From Molossus alvarezi (taxonomy: Eukaryota; Chordata; Mammalia; Chiroptera; Molossidae), in assembly GCA_037176705.1 (NCBI GenBank), contig JBAWUJ010000090.1, positions 1 to 64,000 on the forward strand: DNA of 64,000 nucleotides, in the 5' to 3' direction. The number at the start of each line of letters is the position of its first letter. The first letter of the stretch is position 1. Shown here piece after piece: positions 42,796 through 56,692 of the stretch. A program made the translations under genes and the position numbers. A model generated the notes under the pieces. It saw only the letters and a program-made list of their open reading frames with translations. It did not search any database and was not told the origin of the DNA.

Positions 42796-43050
42796 AGCCC
42801 TGGCCGGTTTGGCTCAGCGGTTAGAGCGTCCGCCTGCAGTCCTGAGAGACCCAGGTTTGGTTCCCGCTAAGGGCGCGTACCTCGGTTGCAGTTTGCCCCC
42901 AGCCCTGGTCGGTTGTGCGGGTGGCAGCCACTCGATGTGTTCCTTTCACATCGATGTTTCTCTCTCTCTGTTCCTCTTTCTCCCTCCCACTCTACCTGAA
43001 CAAAAAATGGAAAAATGTCCTCAGGTGAGGATAAAAAAATAATAATAATA
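42796..43050 (+). mobile_element. Young VES SINE in S1
   Basis: One of the cleanest VES copies: CCCTGGCCGGTTTGGCTCAG head, GGTTTGGTTCCCGCTAAGGG B-box region, TTTCACATCGATGTTTCTC, and tail ACAAAAAATGGAAAAATGTC with AATAAT end. The equivalent place in S2 (near 55.05 kb) is empty. Confidence 0.96.
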
Positions 43051-43131
43051 ATTGCTGTTGAAAGAGTTGGACAGCTATATGCAAAAATTGAATAAATAAA
43101 TAAATAAATAAAACCAGACCATCAACGTATA

Positions 43132-43151
43132 CCACACACACACACACACAC
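43132..43151. repeat. (AC)n microsatellite
   Basis: About nine AC units; the S2 equivalent at 55117-55159 has about twenty-one, a length difference after duplication. Confidence 0.95.
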
Positions 43152-44394
43152 TAAAAAAAATAAAAATAAAAATAACTAAAATGTGATTCATGAATCCACA
43201 AAAATTTTTAAAGAAAATGTAGGCAACAATATTTCAGACATCATATGCAGGAGCATTTTTACTGATACATCACTGAAGGCAACAAAAAGAAAGGAGAAAA
43301 TGAACACATGGGACTACATAAAACTCAAAAGCTTCTGCACATCAAAAAACCAAAACAAGAAACAAAAAAAAAACAACCATCAAAATGGAAAAGCAACCCA
43401 CTGTATGGGAAAACGTTATTGCCAATGATATATCAGATAAGGGGTTAATTTCCAAAATATATAGAGTATATATTAGAACTCAACAAAAGGAAGACAAAAA
43501 ACCCACCTAAAAAATGGCAGAACTGCATAGACACCTCTCCAAACAGGATATATGTGTGGCTAAGAAACATACGACGAAATGCTCAACATCACTAATCATC
43601 AGAGAGATGCAAGTTAAAACAACAGTGAGGAATCATCTCGCACCTGTCAAAGTGGCCACCATCAACAAATCATCAATCAAGTGTTGGCAAGCATATGGAG
43701 AAAAGGGGACCCTAGTACACTGCTGTTGGGAATGCAGATACGTGAAGCCACTATGGAAAACACTATGGTGTCATCTCAAGACATTAAAAATTGAACTACC
43801 TTTTAACACAGTGATCCCACTTCTAGGCATATACCCTAAGAAGCCTGAAAGACCAATCAGAGAGAATATATGTTCCCCCATGTTTTTAGCAGCACTAATA
43901 CAATAGCTAAGACTGTAAACAGCCCAAGTGTCCATCCATAGATGAACGGGTAAAAAAGTTGTGGTACATATACACAATGGAGTACTATGCAGCTGTAAGA
44001 AAGAAAGAAATCTCATCCTTTGAGATGACATGGAGGGACCTGGAAAGTATTATCCTAAACAAAACAAGGCAAACAGCAAAAGACAAATACCATATAATCT
44101 CAATTATTTGGGAAATATAATGAACATAACAGTCTGAGGAAAAGGGTAGACCCAGACACATAGACGTAAGGTACACTCAGACAACCCTCAGAAGAGGGTG
44201 CAAGGGGGTTTAGAGATAAATCACATAACTTAGATGCATGTAGGCATAACCAATGGAGTGGACAACAAAGCTGGGGACAAGGTGGGAGGGATGGAAAGGA
44301 GGGTGTCAATGGGGTAAAAAGGGAGGAACATCTGTAACAAAAATAAAATTTAAAAAAATGTAAAAATAAAGATGTGTCAGTTATACAAAACAAA

Positions 44395-44435
44395 AAACAA
44401 ACAAACAAACAAACAAACAAAAAAAAAAACAGGTA
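44395..44435. repeat. (AAAC)n tract at L1 3' tail
   Basis: Repeated AAAC units followed by an A-run mark the expanded poly-A tail of the plus-strand L1. Confidence 0.9.
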
Positions 44436-44439
44436 GAAA

Positions 44440-46330
44440 TTCCATAAGAAATTGTGGTCATTGCCATACATAGCAAGTCCTTGACTTACCTCCCTTCCCA
44501 GGATTACTTCTCCTTGGATCTTCAGAAATGGCAGATCTTAGAAGGAGGTGCTCCACATCTTCAAAATGGACTACTTTTTAACTGGAGAGAGCCCCATGTA
44601 GAACTTTTGTGGAGGTATAAATATATCCACCAATATCTGTGTTGAAATAACATATTTTTCCTTAAGTGGAGGAACATTGGTTAAATGATCATTTTTGTTA
44701 TTGTTGACAAATATTTACTAAGCAGTTTCAATGTTAGAAGTACTGATGTTAGTCCTAATGAATAAAATTGCCACTTTATATGACATTAGTACAATTCACA
44801 GTTATTGTGCAAAACCTAGAAACCCATAAGTAACACCTGATACTGATGTGAGAGAAAGAGATCTGGCATGTTCTAAATTGAGATAAATTAATGCAAAAAT
44901 AAGTCTTCAGGATATGAGGAAAACTGTCAATGGTTGTTCTCAAAAGTATAAGTTCAAAAAAAGCATTTATAATCGATAATATCAAATGTTTAGATTTTCA
45001 CATTAAAATGTTCAACTCACAACGCATCACATAAAGGTATTACCTAGAAGAATAGTAACATACTATCATTTCAATTCACTTATACATAAACCCTCATTCT
45101 TAATCAAAAAACTGTGATCTGCTCAATTTTAATAGTATTGAAAACTTGATATTCATTTTTCACCTTTCTCACATCAAACTCTGTTTATATTCCAATTCCC
45201 TTGTTGTGAGTATGCTAAAGAAAATGAGCATGAACAGATATTGTACAATGCAAATTGGTAATGTCTGCCCATGTTCACCTTAGTGGTCAAACCCTGTTAT
45301 GGGACATCTCCTAGAAGGTCACACACCTAATTATCAAAAACAGATGCTAAATCTTTAAAAACTGGAACACTGAACAACTCATCAACGAAGCTTTCCTGAT
45401 AGATATTTCTGAACAGAAATGTTCCTTCCTTTTCTACTGGTGAAAAAAAAATGCATAAAATAAAAACTAACCTCCTTGAGAATTGTTCATACACATAATT
45501 GGCAGTATTTCATTTTCCTCCACTACACACAACAAAGAAATATATATTCAAATTATACAGAAGTGGCTTTTACTCCTTCCCTGCGTCAGAGAGTCATTTG
45601 GGAACCTACATGGATCTCTACACATTCCCCTGATGCACTTTGTATTCCCCTATACAAAGTTTTATACAAAAAAACAAACCAAAAAGCAGAAACAAACAAC
45701 AAGAACAGCAACAAAACCACCACAGGCTGGAAATGCTCACACCAAAATATAAATGCTTTGCATATTTATATACTGAGAACAAGTTCCTTCCAAGTCAGTC
45801 CTAAAATATAAAGTGTTTCTTCATGAATTTTGTGTGTTTTGCATGATTTGTATTTTGCTCTGTAGTTTACAATGTTCTCTAATATCTTATGAGGAATTAT
45901 ACTTATTTTTAGAATAAATGAACACATGTGTTATTAATCATTAATTATGTGCGAATCACCACTTTGAACTCATATCAGCTTCTTGGCCCCAAAGAGCTAC
46001 ATTCCAATCTGTGATCAATGAAATTGAGTTTGGCAGAGAACAGCTGGGGGGAGTAGAGGTAAACAGTAATAATGGTAAAGCAGTCTGCATGTTTCTTGAA
46101 GTTTATGACATTTCCCTGAAAGATGCTCATGAATGTTTTGCACAGTATTTATTTCATTCATTATTATAACAGCAATAACCTTCAATATTTACATATATTG
46201 GCATTATCAATATGAACTCCTAATCTAACTGATTACATAGTTTATTTTGCTTATACAATATTTTAATAATGTTGGAGATATTTCTATACATCCATAATAC
46301 TATTTTTCACTCCTATTGTTTCATTATTTT
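44440..46330. other. Spacer S1, right part, no gene seen
   Basis: AT-rich sequence with a close paralogue at 56.69-58.54 kb. Over the first 200 bp the two differ at about a dozen positions by eye. Open frames are short and not conserved between the copies. Its end (46.21-46.33 kb) also resembles 29.13-29.28 kb. Confidence 0.75.
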
Positions 46331-47221
46331 TAAAAATGATTCTATTTTATTATTTATTAATTTATGTTTATCAATTTATTTCTATTACAGATGCTTCTCC
46401 TTTTTCCCTTCATTGACTCTCTTCTCCCCATCCTCTCCCACCTGGTCCCCAGATTTCTTGTCTATGTCCATCGGTTATGCATATATGCATGTAAGTTCTA
46501 TGGTTGATCCCTCCCTCTCCCCCCAACCTTGGAGGAATGCCAGTCTGTTCCCTACTTCTATGTCTCTAGGTCTATTTTATTTATCAGTGTGTTTAGTTTA
46601 TTATATTCCAGATAAACTGAGATTATGTGATCTTTGTCTCTTTTCTACTTGGCTTGCTTCACTTAGGATAATACTTTTCAGGTCCTTCCATGTCGTCTCA
46701 AAGGATGAGAGATCTTTCTTTCTTACAGCTGCATAGAACTATATTGTGTATATATCCATTCATCTACTGATGGACATTTTGGTTGTTTCCAGATCTTAGC
46801 TATTGTAAATAGTGTTGCCATAAACATGATGGTACATATATTCATTCTGAGTGGTCTTTCAGGCTTTGTATGGAATATTTCTAGAATTGGGATCACTGGG
46901 TCAAATGGCAGTTTAATATTTAATTTTTAGGTAACAACATAGTGTTTTCCATAGTGGCTGCACCAGTCTGCATTCCCACCATCAGTGTACTAGGGTCCCC
47001 TTTCCTCCACACCCTTTTCAGCACTTGTTGGATGGTTTGTTGAAGGTGGCCATTCTGACAGGTATAAGGTGATACCTCACAGTAGTTTTAATTTGCATCT
47101 CTCTGATGATTCACGATGCTGAACATTTTTTTCATATATCTCTTGGTTATTTGTATACCCTGTGTGGAGAGGTGTCTCTTTAGTTCCTCTGCCCAATTTT
47201 AACTGGGTTCTTTGTATTCCT

Positions 47222-47558
<337 letters not shown>

Positions 47559-50500
47559 TGTCTTCCTTTTCTTGAGTTGTGTTAGTACTCTATATATTTT
47601 GGAAATAAACCCCTTATCTGATGTATCATTTGCAATTATGCTCTCCCCTATAGTGAGTTCCTTTACTGTTCTGATGGTTGTTTCTATTGCTATGCAGAAG
47701 CTTTTATGTTTGATGTAGTCACATGTGTTTATTTTGTTTTGTGTTTCTGTTGCCTTAGGTATTTTATCAGTGAAAATTCTGCAGCATATATGTGTAAAAT
47801 TTTGTTGCCTGCATCTTCTTCTAGGATTTTTATGAACTCACAATCACATTTAAGTATTTTATTCATTTTGAATTTATTCTTGTGTATAGTATATGATGGT
47901 CTAGGTTCATTTTTTGCAAGTAGCTGTCCAATTTTCCCAATACCATTAATTAAAGAGGCATTGTTGACTCCACTTTATGCTCTTGCCACCTTTTTCAAAT
48001 ATTAATTGAGCATATTGCCTTGTGTCAATTTCTGGGTTCTCTATTCTGTTCCATTGATCTACGTGCCTATTCTCTTGCTAGTACCAGGCTGTTTTGATTA
48101 CCCTGGCTTTGTCTTATAACCTGATGTCTGGTAATGTGATCCCTCCTACTTTGTTTTTCATTTTAAAGATTGCTGTGGCTATTCAAGGTCTGTTTTTCTT
48201 TCATATTAACTTTTGAAGTATTTATTCTAGTTTTGTGAAGTATGTCATTGGTATTTTAATGGGGATTTCATAGAATCTATAGATTGCTTTGGATAGTATG
48301 GATATTTTAATGATGTTAATTCTTCCAATCCATGAATAAGATATTTTCTTCCACTATTTTATATCTTCTTCTATTTCTGTTTTCAATGACCTTAAGTTTC
48401 TGAGATTAGGTTCTTTATTTTTTTTGGTTAAGTTTTTTCCTAGGTATCTTAATTTTTTTGTCACGATGGTAAATGGGATTGATTTTTAGTATCTCGTTCT
48501 GTGAATTTATCATTGGTGTGTGAGAATGCCATCAATTTCTTGACATTAATTTGCTATCCTGCTGCTTTGTCAAATTATTTATTAAGTCTGGTAAATTGTT
48601 GATGGAGTCTTTGGTGTTGTATATGTGTAGTATTATTTCTGACAGGTATAAGATGATTATTTGTGAATAATAAGATTTTCACTTCCTTCTTTCAATTTGG
48701 ATCCCTTTTATTTTTTCCTTCCTGTCTGATTGCTGTGGCTAAGACTTCCAGTACTATGTTAACTAAGAGTGGCAAAAGTGGTCATTCTTGTCTTGTTCCT
48801 GTTCATAAGAGAAATGCTTTTAATTTTTGACCATTGAGTATAATGTTGTCTGTAGATTTTTTATATATGGACCTTATTATGTCAAGATAGTATCCCTCTA
48901 TTTCCAGATTGCTCTGTGTTTTATCAGAAATTGGTGCTGGATTTGTTGAATGATTTTTCAAGTGTCTATTGATATGATCATATGATTTTTATCTTTCTTT
49001 TTGTTTATGTGATATATCGTTCATATTGTACCAGCCTTGCATCCCTGGAATGAATACAACTTGACACGGTGAATAATTTTTTTGATGTAATTCTGGATTC
49101 GATTTGCTAGTATTTTGTTCAGGATTTTGACATCTGTGTTCATCAGGAATATTGGTCTGTAGTTTTCTTTCTCTGTGTTGTCTTTTTCCTGTTTTGGAAT
49201 TAGAATTATGCTGGTCTCATAAAATGAGTTTGAAAGTTTATTCTTGAATTTTTTGAAATAGTTTGAGGAGAATGGATATTAGTTCTTCTTTGAATGTTCA
49301 GTAAAATTTCCCCTAAAGCCATCTGGGCCTGGGCTTTTGTTTGCTGGGAGAGTCTTGATTACATCTTCAATTTCTTTTGTTGTTCTTGGTCTGTTCAAGT
49401 TTTCTCTCTTTTCCAGGTTCGCCTTTGGGAGACTATGTGTTTCTAGAAATTTGTTCATTTTGCTTAGATTGTCTAATTTGTTGCCATATAATTATTCAAA
49501 GTATTTATTAACGATCATTTTATATTTTTGTGGTGTCAGTTGTTACTTCCCCTCTTTCATATCTGATTTTGTGTATTTGGGTTCTCTCTTTGTTTCTTGG
49601 TGAGTCTACCTAATGGTCCATCAATCTTATTGATCTTTTCAAAGAACCAGTTCTTTGTTTTATAGGTCCATTTTTTTTTTTTTTGTCTCCATGTTATTTT
49701 TTTCTTCTCTGATCTTTATTATTACCTTCCTTCTAATTGCTCTGGGGTTTTCTTTCTGTTTGCTTTCTAGTTCTTTAAGTTGTGAGGTTAGATAGTCTAT
49801 TAGAAATTTTTCTTGCTTCTTGAGGTAGGCCTGTAGTGCTATGAACTTCCCTCTCAGAACTACTTTTTCTGCATCCCATAGACTTTGTGTAGTTGTGTGT
49901 TCATTTACATTGGTTTCTAGAAAGTTTTTAATTTCCTCCTTGATCTCAATGATAACTCATTCATTGTTCAATAACATGCTATTTAGCCTTCATGTTTTGT
50001 AATGTGTTTGCTTGTTGCAATTGATTTCTAGTTGCATGTCATTGTAATCTGAGAAGATGTTTGATATGATTTTAATCTTCTTGAATTTGTAGAGACATAG
50101 TTTGTGTCCTAACATGATGTCTATTTTTGAGAAAGTCCCATGTGCACTTTAGAAGAATATGAATTCTGCAGTCTTGGGTGTAATTCTCTGCAAATATCTA
50201 TTAAACCCATTTGATCTAGTGCTTCATTTAGAGTTTGTGTTTTCTTGTTAATTTTTTTGTCTAGAAGATCTATCCAATGATGTAGCAGGGTAGTGAAGTC
50301 CCCTGCTTTGATTGTATTGATATTGATTTCTCCTTTGAAATCATCCAAAAGATTATTTGTATATGTTGGTGCTTTTAAATTGGGCGCATATATGTTTACC
50401 AATATTCTAACTTCCTGTTGGATAGATCCTTTCAGTATTAGGCAGTGGCCTTCTTTGTCTCTAGTTATAGCCTTCATTTTGAAATCTACTTTATCAGATA

Positions 50501-51649
50501 TGAGTGTTGCTACCCCCCCTTTTTTTTTTTGCTTTCTGTTTACTTGAAAGATTTTATTTCATCCCGTCACGTTCAACTTATGTCAGTCTTTTATTGTGAG
50601 AATGGTTTCTAGTAAACAACATATATGTGATTGTGCTTTCTTATAAAGTCAGCTACTCTGTGTCTTTTATTGGAGCATTCAAACCATTCACATAGGTTGA
50701 TAATGTATATATACTTATTTATTGCCATTTTTGTTTAGTGTGGTTCTGTTTTTCTTCCTATTTATTATAATAATTACAGCAGTTCTTTTAGCATATCTTG
50801 CAGTGCTGGTTTGGTGTTAATATATTCCCTTAACCTTCCTCTTTTTTTGATCTAGAAATCTCTTTATTTGACCTTCTATTTTGACTGATAGCCTTGCTGA
50901 ATAGAGTAGTCTTCGATTCAGATTCCTGTTTTTCATGTCCTTGATTACTACATGCCACTACCCTCTGCCCTGTAGTGTTTCAGTTGAGAAGTCAGCTAAG
51001 AGCCTTATGAGGTTTCCTTTGTAGGTAACCTATTGCTTACCTCTTGCTCTCTTTAGGATTCTCTCTTTGTTTTTCATTTTTGGCTTTTTAATTATTATGT
51101 GTCTTAGTATAGGCCTGTTTAATTTCTTCTTACTTGGGGCTCTCTGTGCTTCTTAAACTTGAATGCCTTCTTCCTTTACCAAGTTAGGAAAGTTTTCTCT
51201 CACTATTTCTTCAAATATATTCTCAAAACCTTGCCCATTTTCTTCGACTTCAGGGACTGCTATGATTTGAATGCTATTACATTTCCAGTTGTATCATAGT
51301 TCTCTTAAGCTGTTTTCCTGTTTTTTAATGGTTTTTTCTTTTAGGTTTTCTGAATGGTTGATTTTATTCTACTTTGTCTTCTAATTCACTGATCCGGTCA
51401 TCAGCTTCCTCTACTCTGCTGGTTAGTCTTTTCAATGTGTTCTTTATTTCTGGTGTGTAATTCCTCATTTCCTTCCCCTTGGTTGGTTGTCTATGTTTCT
51501 ATATCTTTATGCATGGTGATGATGTCCTTACACATACTATTGAGCTTCCTCAAGATCATGATTCTGAACTTTACCTCTAATAATTTGCTTAGCTGCATTT
51601 TATTTATCTCATCTTTGATAGAGTTCTCTTGCTCTTTTTGGGGGGATTT

Positions 51650-51696
51650 GCTGCTGCTGCTTCTTCTTCTTCTTCTTCTTCTTTTTTTTTTTTTAC
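51650..51696. repeat. CTG/CTT trinucleotide tract in L1 ORF1
   Basis: CTGCTGCTGCTTCTTCTTCTT with a following T-run, absent at the matching place in L1 copy C (39.45 kb). A local expansion. Confidence 0.85.
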
Positions 51697-52785
51697 AATG
51701 TTGGCTATCACAGTGGGCTCTAGAGCCTGCCAAGTTTTCCCTGTTGCTGTTGGTGTTCTGTTGTTTGTGGCTCCCTCTACTAGGTTTGGATGAGCCTGGA
51801 TGGGCCCAAGTTAAACACCACTGTCAAGGCTTACATTCCTGGGTAGATTTGCAAGCCCAGGAACAGTTTAGTTATCCTCTAGCTTTTTCCATAGTCTCAG
51901 TTACTCAGTACCTTGGGATGTATCCCTGGTGTTCTGCATAAGAGGATTTTCAAAGTGTAGGATAGATGCTGCTTGTTAATAAGCCTCAATTTGCATTTGT
52001 TTGCCTCACCTGGGACCGGCTGAATCTCTGAGGGGAGCATTGCCGCTGTTCTCCACAGATCTGGGAAGGAATGCACTGGCCACCTTCAATTTTGGCCACA
52101 ACTCAGCAATAACTGAGTGCCCTCCAAATCCTGGGTGTCCTCACGGATTTTCAGCCCTGTTTGCCCTCCCTTTGCTGTAGCACCCAGGTGAGTGGCTGTG
52201 GCTATTTTAGAGCTCTGTCTTGTTTTTCTGCTCTGTGGAATTGGCTTGGTCTGTATTTTTTAAAGGGTGCTTCTCAGAGCTAAGCTGCTGCTGTCCATGG
52301 GCTCCCAGCCTGCCACCCTCTCGCACCTCCACATATCCTACCAATGGCCCTGGTTATATGGTTCAATCCTACTGCTTTTCTGTTCCTTTATTTCTGAGGC
52401 ATTGTCTTTACTTTGCTAGTAATTCCCATTTGGTCCTGGGAGATAGTCTTCAGAGCTGTTATTTATTCTGCCTCCATTTCCACATCCTCTATGTCTATCT
52501 TGTGTGCAGCTGGGTCCCACAGGCCTTTTTGTTGTTTCTGCACCCTGCATGTTTAATGGGAAACTGTATTGCACAGTGCATTTGGAAACCGGGTTCTATG
52601 CCTATATTATGTGCCACTGGGTCGCACACTCTTCTCTGGTGCTTCAGCATCTCACAGGTCCCACTGGTAATTGGATGTCATAGTCCCTGCTGGGTCACAT
52701 AGAACTCTCTGGTGCCCCCACACCCTGCAGTTCCTACAGGGAGACAGCTGAGTTGCACCAGTCTCTCTAGGCCTCCTAAAAGACA

Positions 52786-53222
52786 TTTTACATTGTTAGA
52801 GCATGGAAAATAAATTATTAAATCTTTTCACAACAGAGACCATAATTTGCTCAGGCTGGAAAAATATCAATAGTGGTGAGGTAGAGAGGGTATATTACAT
52901 TTATATCAACTGATGTTTAACAGTCATAGCTTTAGCTGTAATTGATATTGAATACATGTTCAGGCACATTTTTCTAAAATGCTCTGAAATCCTGACTTTC
53001 ATTTGGTTCCTAAACTTTACACTGTCAAATGTTCTATCTGACTGAAAAATGTTAAAATAGTCCTAGCCATTTAGGTCAGTGGCTGGAGAATCCTCCCTCA
53101 AACTTAAGAGTGGTGGGTTTGATTTCTACCAATGGCACTTTACTCAGTAGCGGTACACTCAAGGTCCCGATTGGGATGGTGGGGAGGAAGACAATAGATG
53201 TGTCTCTCTCACATTGAAGTTC

Positions 53223-53267
<45 letters not shown>

Positions 53268-53880
53268 TTCCTTTCACTCTATCTGAAAAAATCAATGTTA
53301 TAATATTCTAGGCTAAGATTCTTTTCAAAAATGTTAAATAAAAAAAAACAAAAACCCTGTCTGTGCTGGCTCAGTGGTAGTGTTGTTAACAGTACTAAAT
53401 GTTACAGGTTAGTTTCCTAGTAAATAGTGGTTGGCAAGTTTTATCCTAAGTCCCAGTCAGGGCTCCTGCAGGAGACAACAGCTTCAGCTTCATGCATCTC
53501 TCTTTCTTAGTTGCCAGACCCTAAATAAAACTATGGAGGTCCCTCACAGACACAATGAAGACCAATAAAACAAATACATTTCAGTGTACATGAGCAACAA
53601 ATACAATGAAACAAAAATTATTGCATATTTTTTAATAAGAAAAAATGATGGCACTGCCACTTTATCCCCAAAGCAATCTATTATCTTAAAAATTGTAATA
53701 AGAAAATAATTCAAAATCATTTCAACTATTCCAGAGTCACAAGCCTTAATTTTCCATTTTTTGATTGGAATTTAATGTAGGGTAAGATGCCATCTGGCTT
53801 CTTAAATCTAATTCTGTGACATATTCAAGCTGTCATTTCTTCTTATCACATCTCTTATATGACTGCCTGTAAGAGCCAAG
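52786..53880. repeat. Spacer S2, left part
   Basis: Close paralogue of 40.55-41.64 kb, with the shared VES-like SINE (53061-53322, CT tract expanded at 53226-53263) and the second decayed SINE. The full-length L1 site is empty here too, near 53750. No gene. Confidence 0.88.
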
Positions 53881-54200
53881 GATTTGTCTTTATTTTACTT
53901 GCAATTCCTGTTTGGTCTTGGAAGACTGTCTTTGTAGCTTCCATTCACTTTGTATCCATTTCCACATCCTCTATGCATATATTCTGCACAGCTGGGTCAC
54001 ACAGGCCTCTCTGGTACCCCTGCACCATGCAGGACTCATGGGTAACTGGATGGCACTGTCCCTTTGGGGACCCTGGACTATGCCTATGTTATGGGCTGCT
54101 GGGTCGCACAGGTTTCTCTGGTGCTTCAGCACCCCCCAAGACCTGCGGGTAACTGGATTGTACAGTCCCTGCTGGGTCGCACAGGCTATCTTAAATATTC
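53880..54200 (-). mobile_element. Detached L1 5' UTR fragment (S2 copy)
   Basis: Parallel to 41.64-41.95 kb, with the CTGGTGCTTCAGCACCCC and GCTGGGTCGCACAGG modules repeated. An AAAC-rich tract follows at 54209-54236, where S1 has only a short A-run. Confidence 0.75.
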
Positions 54201-54243
54201 TGGTCTTAAAAAAACAAAACAAAAAAACAAACAAACATTGTAA

Positions 54244-54636
54244 TATCTTTTAGTTTGGGAAAACATTAGCAGCCGTTATTTGATAGCAGTCCTGTTGAAA
54301 TTAAGAGAGTATCCATTAAAAACTGAACTTGCAGAGGGTGGACCTAATCCAAACAAAGAAACAAAAATAACTAAAATGCCAGGTATCATTTATTATATAT
54401 TTCTTTGACCAGGCAGTCCAAATACAGATCCTAACAGTGCTATTGATCAAAATACTCTCTCAAAGGACAAAAGAGTTTTCATGCAAATTTTAATGTCTAA
54501 ACCATGTGACAAATTCTCCTACAAAACACAGAATGTTAGTGGCAATGTGATACATCAAGAGGAATTTTACGTTAATATGGGCTCCAAAGGAATGTTTTCC
54601 ACACTGAGAAACTGCCGCATTTGTTCCTACACATGA
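54244..54636 (+). pseudogene. Gene-like frame of unknown family (S2 copy)
   Basis: Same frame as the S1 copy at 41968-42456: KTELAEGGPNPNKETKIT, SPNTDPNSAIDQNTLSKDK, RVFMQILMSKPCDKFS and NMGSKGMFSTLRNCRICSYT. It has a TGA at 54406-54408 and ends at TGA 54634-54636. Function unknown. Confidence 0.4.
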
Positions 54637-54759
54637 ATCCATAAAACAGACCGTGATCAGGAATACTGTTCATATACAACTTGCTTTCAATTTGGTTTGC
54701 TAATTTTCAGGTTAACCATAATTTTAAGTAGTGCATCAGTGACACATTCCACAGAACTA

Positions 54760-55115
54760 GAACAAATATTTTAAAAGTTCATGTGGAAGGGTATTCAAAG
54801 GCCCTGAATAGCCACAGCAATCTTGAAAAAGAAGGACAAATTAGGTTGGACCACAATACCAGACATCAGGTTATACTACAAAGCTACTGTAATAAAAACA
54901 AATAAACAGACAAACAAACAAAAACTGCTGCTGGCACAAAGACATATGGAACAGAACATAGAAACCAGAAATGGACCCATGACATTATGCTCAATTAATA
55001 TTTGATAAAGGAGGCAAGAACATTCAATGAAATAAAGACAGCCACTTTAATAAATGCTGTTGAAAAAATTGGACAGCTATATGCAAAAAAATGAAACCAG
55101 ACCATCAACTTACAC

Positions 55116-55163
<48 letters not shown>

Positions 55164-56395
55164 CAAAAAAAATAAAAGAATTAAACGTGATCCGTGAATC
55201 CACAAAAATTCTAGAAGAAAATGTAGGCAACAATATTTCAGACATCATATGCAGCAGCATTTTCACTGATACATCACGTAAGGCAACAGAAACAAAGGAG
55301 GAAATGAACACATGAAACTAAATAAAACTCAAAAGCTTCTGCATATCAAAAACAAAAGCAAAGACAAAAACAATCATCAAAATGGAAATGCAACACACTG
55401 TGTAAGAAAGCATCATTGCCAATGATATATCAGATAAGTAGTTAATTTCCAAAATACATAGAGTACTCATACAACTCAACGAAAGAAAGACAAGAACCCA
55501 CCTAAAAAATGGCAAAAGAACTACATAGACACCTCTCCAAACAGGACATACGTATGGCTAAGAAACATATGACGAAATGCTCAACATCACTAATCATCAG
55601 AGAGATGCAAGTTAAAACAACAGTGAGAAATAACCTCACACCTGTCAAAATGGCCACCATCAACAAATCATCAATCAAGTGTGGGCAAGCATATGGAGTA
55701 AAGGGGAATCTAGTATACTGCTGGTGGGAATGTAGATACATGAAGCCACTATGGAAAACACTATGGTGTCATCTCAAAACATTAAACATTGCACTACCTT
55801 TTAACACAGTTATCCCACTTCTAGGAATATACCCTAAGAAGCCTGAAAGACGAATCCGAAAGAATATATGTACCCCCATGTTTTTAGCAGCACTAATACA
55901 ATAGCTAAGATCTGGAAACAGCCCAAGTGTCCTTCCATAGATAAATGGATAAAAATGTGTTAGTACATATATACAATGGCATACTATGCAGCTGTAAGAA
56001 AGAAAGATATCTCATCCTTTGAGATGACATGGAGGGACCTGGAAAGTATTATCCTAAGCAAAACCAGGCAAACAGCAAAAGACAAATACCATATGATCTC
56101 ACTTATTTGGGGAATATAATGAACATAAGAGTCTGAAGAAATGGGTAGACCCAGAGACATAGAAGTAGGGTACAGAAGAGCGTGCGGGGGTGTTTAGAGA
56201 TAAATTATATAACATATATGCATGTAGGTATAACCAATGGAGTGGACAACAAAGCTGGGGACAAGGTGGGAGGGATGGAGAGGAGGGTGTCAATGAGGTA
56301 AAAAGGAAGAAACATCTGTAACAAAAATAAAATGTAAAAAAAAAAAAAAAAAAGATGTCAGTTAAAAAAAAAAACAACAAAAACAGGTATATCAC
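54760..56395 (+). mobile_element. 5'-truncated L1 (S2 copy), plus strand
   Basis: Counterpart of 42.48-44.4 kb, without the SINE. Readable pieces: 55091-55315, and 55509-55904 ([36 protein letters not shown]). Ends in an A-run at 56337-56353 and an AAAC-like tract. Confidence 0.92.
55117..55159. repeat. (AC)n microsatellite
   Basis: About twenty-one AC units inside L1 ORF2; the S1 counterpart has about nine. Confidence 0.96.
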
Positions 56396-56411
56396 TATCA
56401 TTCATAACAAA

Positions 56412-56692
56412 TTGTGGTCATTGCCCTGGCCAGTTTGGCTCAGCGGTTAGAGCGTCCGGCTGTGGTCCGGAGAGACCCGGGTTTGGTTCCCGCTAAGGGC
56501 ATGTACTTCAGTTGCAGTTTGTCCCCAGCCCTGGTTGGTCGTGTGGGTGGCAACCACTTGATGTGTCCCTTTCACATCGATGTTTCCCTCTCTCTCTTTT
56601 CCTCTCTCTCCCTCCCACTCTGTCTGTACAAAAAATGGAAAAATGTCCTCGGGTGAGGATAAAAAAAAAAAAAAAAAGTTGTGGTCATTGCC
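56412..56692 (+). mobile_element. Young VES SINE in S2 with target-site duplication
   Basis: Complete plus-strand VES element (about 56424-56678) flanked by a perfect 14-bp duplication TTGTGGTCATTGCC (56412-56425 and 56679-56692). The S1 counterpart has a single TTGTGGTCATTGCC at about 44453 and no SINE, an exact empty site. Confidence 0.97.

Larger units (their letters stand above)
42480..44395 (+). mobile_element. 5'-truncated L1 (ORF2 C-terminal half), plus strand
   Basis: Begins in ORF2 at the FKFIWNQ-like region and runs to the poly-A/AAAC-rich end. Readable pieces: 43183-43428 ([20 protein letters not shown]) and 43514-43906 ([28 protein letters not shown]). Opposite in orientation to the large L1s. 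It carries a VES SINE at 42796-43050 and has its counterpart at 54.76-56.39 kb. Confidence 0.92.

Noticed and set aside
42796..42870. tRNA-like sequence with A and B boxes
   Set aside because: It is the tRNA-derived head of a VES SINE, followed by the SINE body and tail; no cloverleaf gene context. The same applies to the other VES heads.
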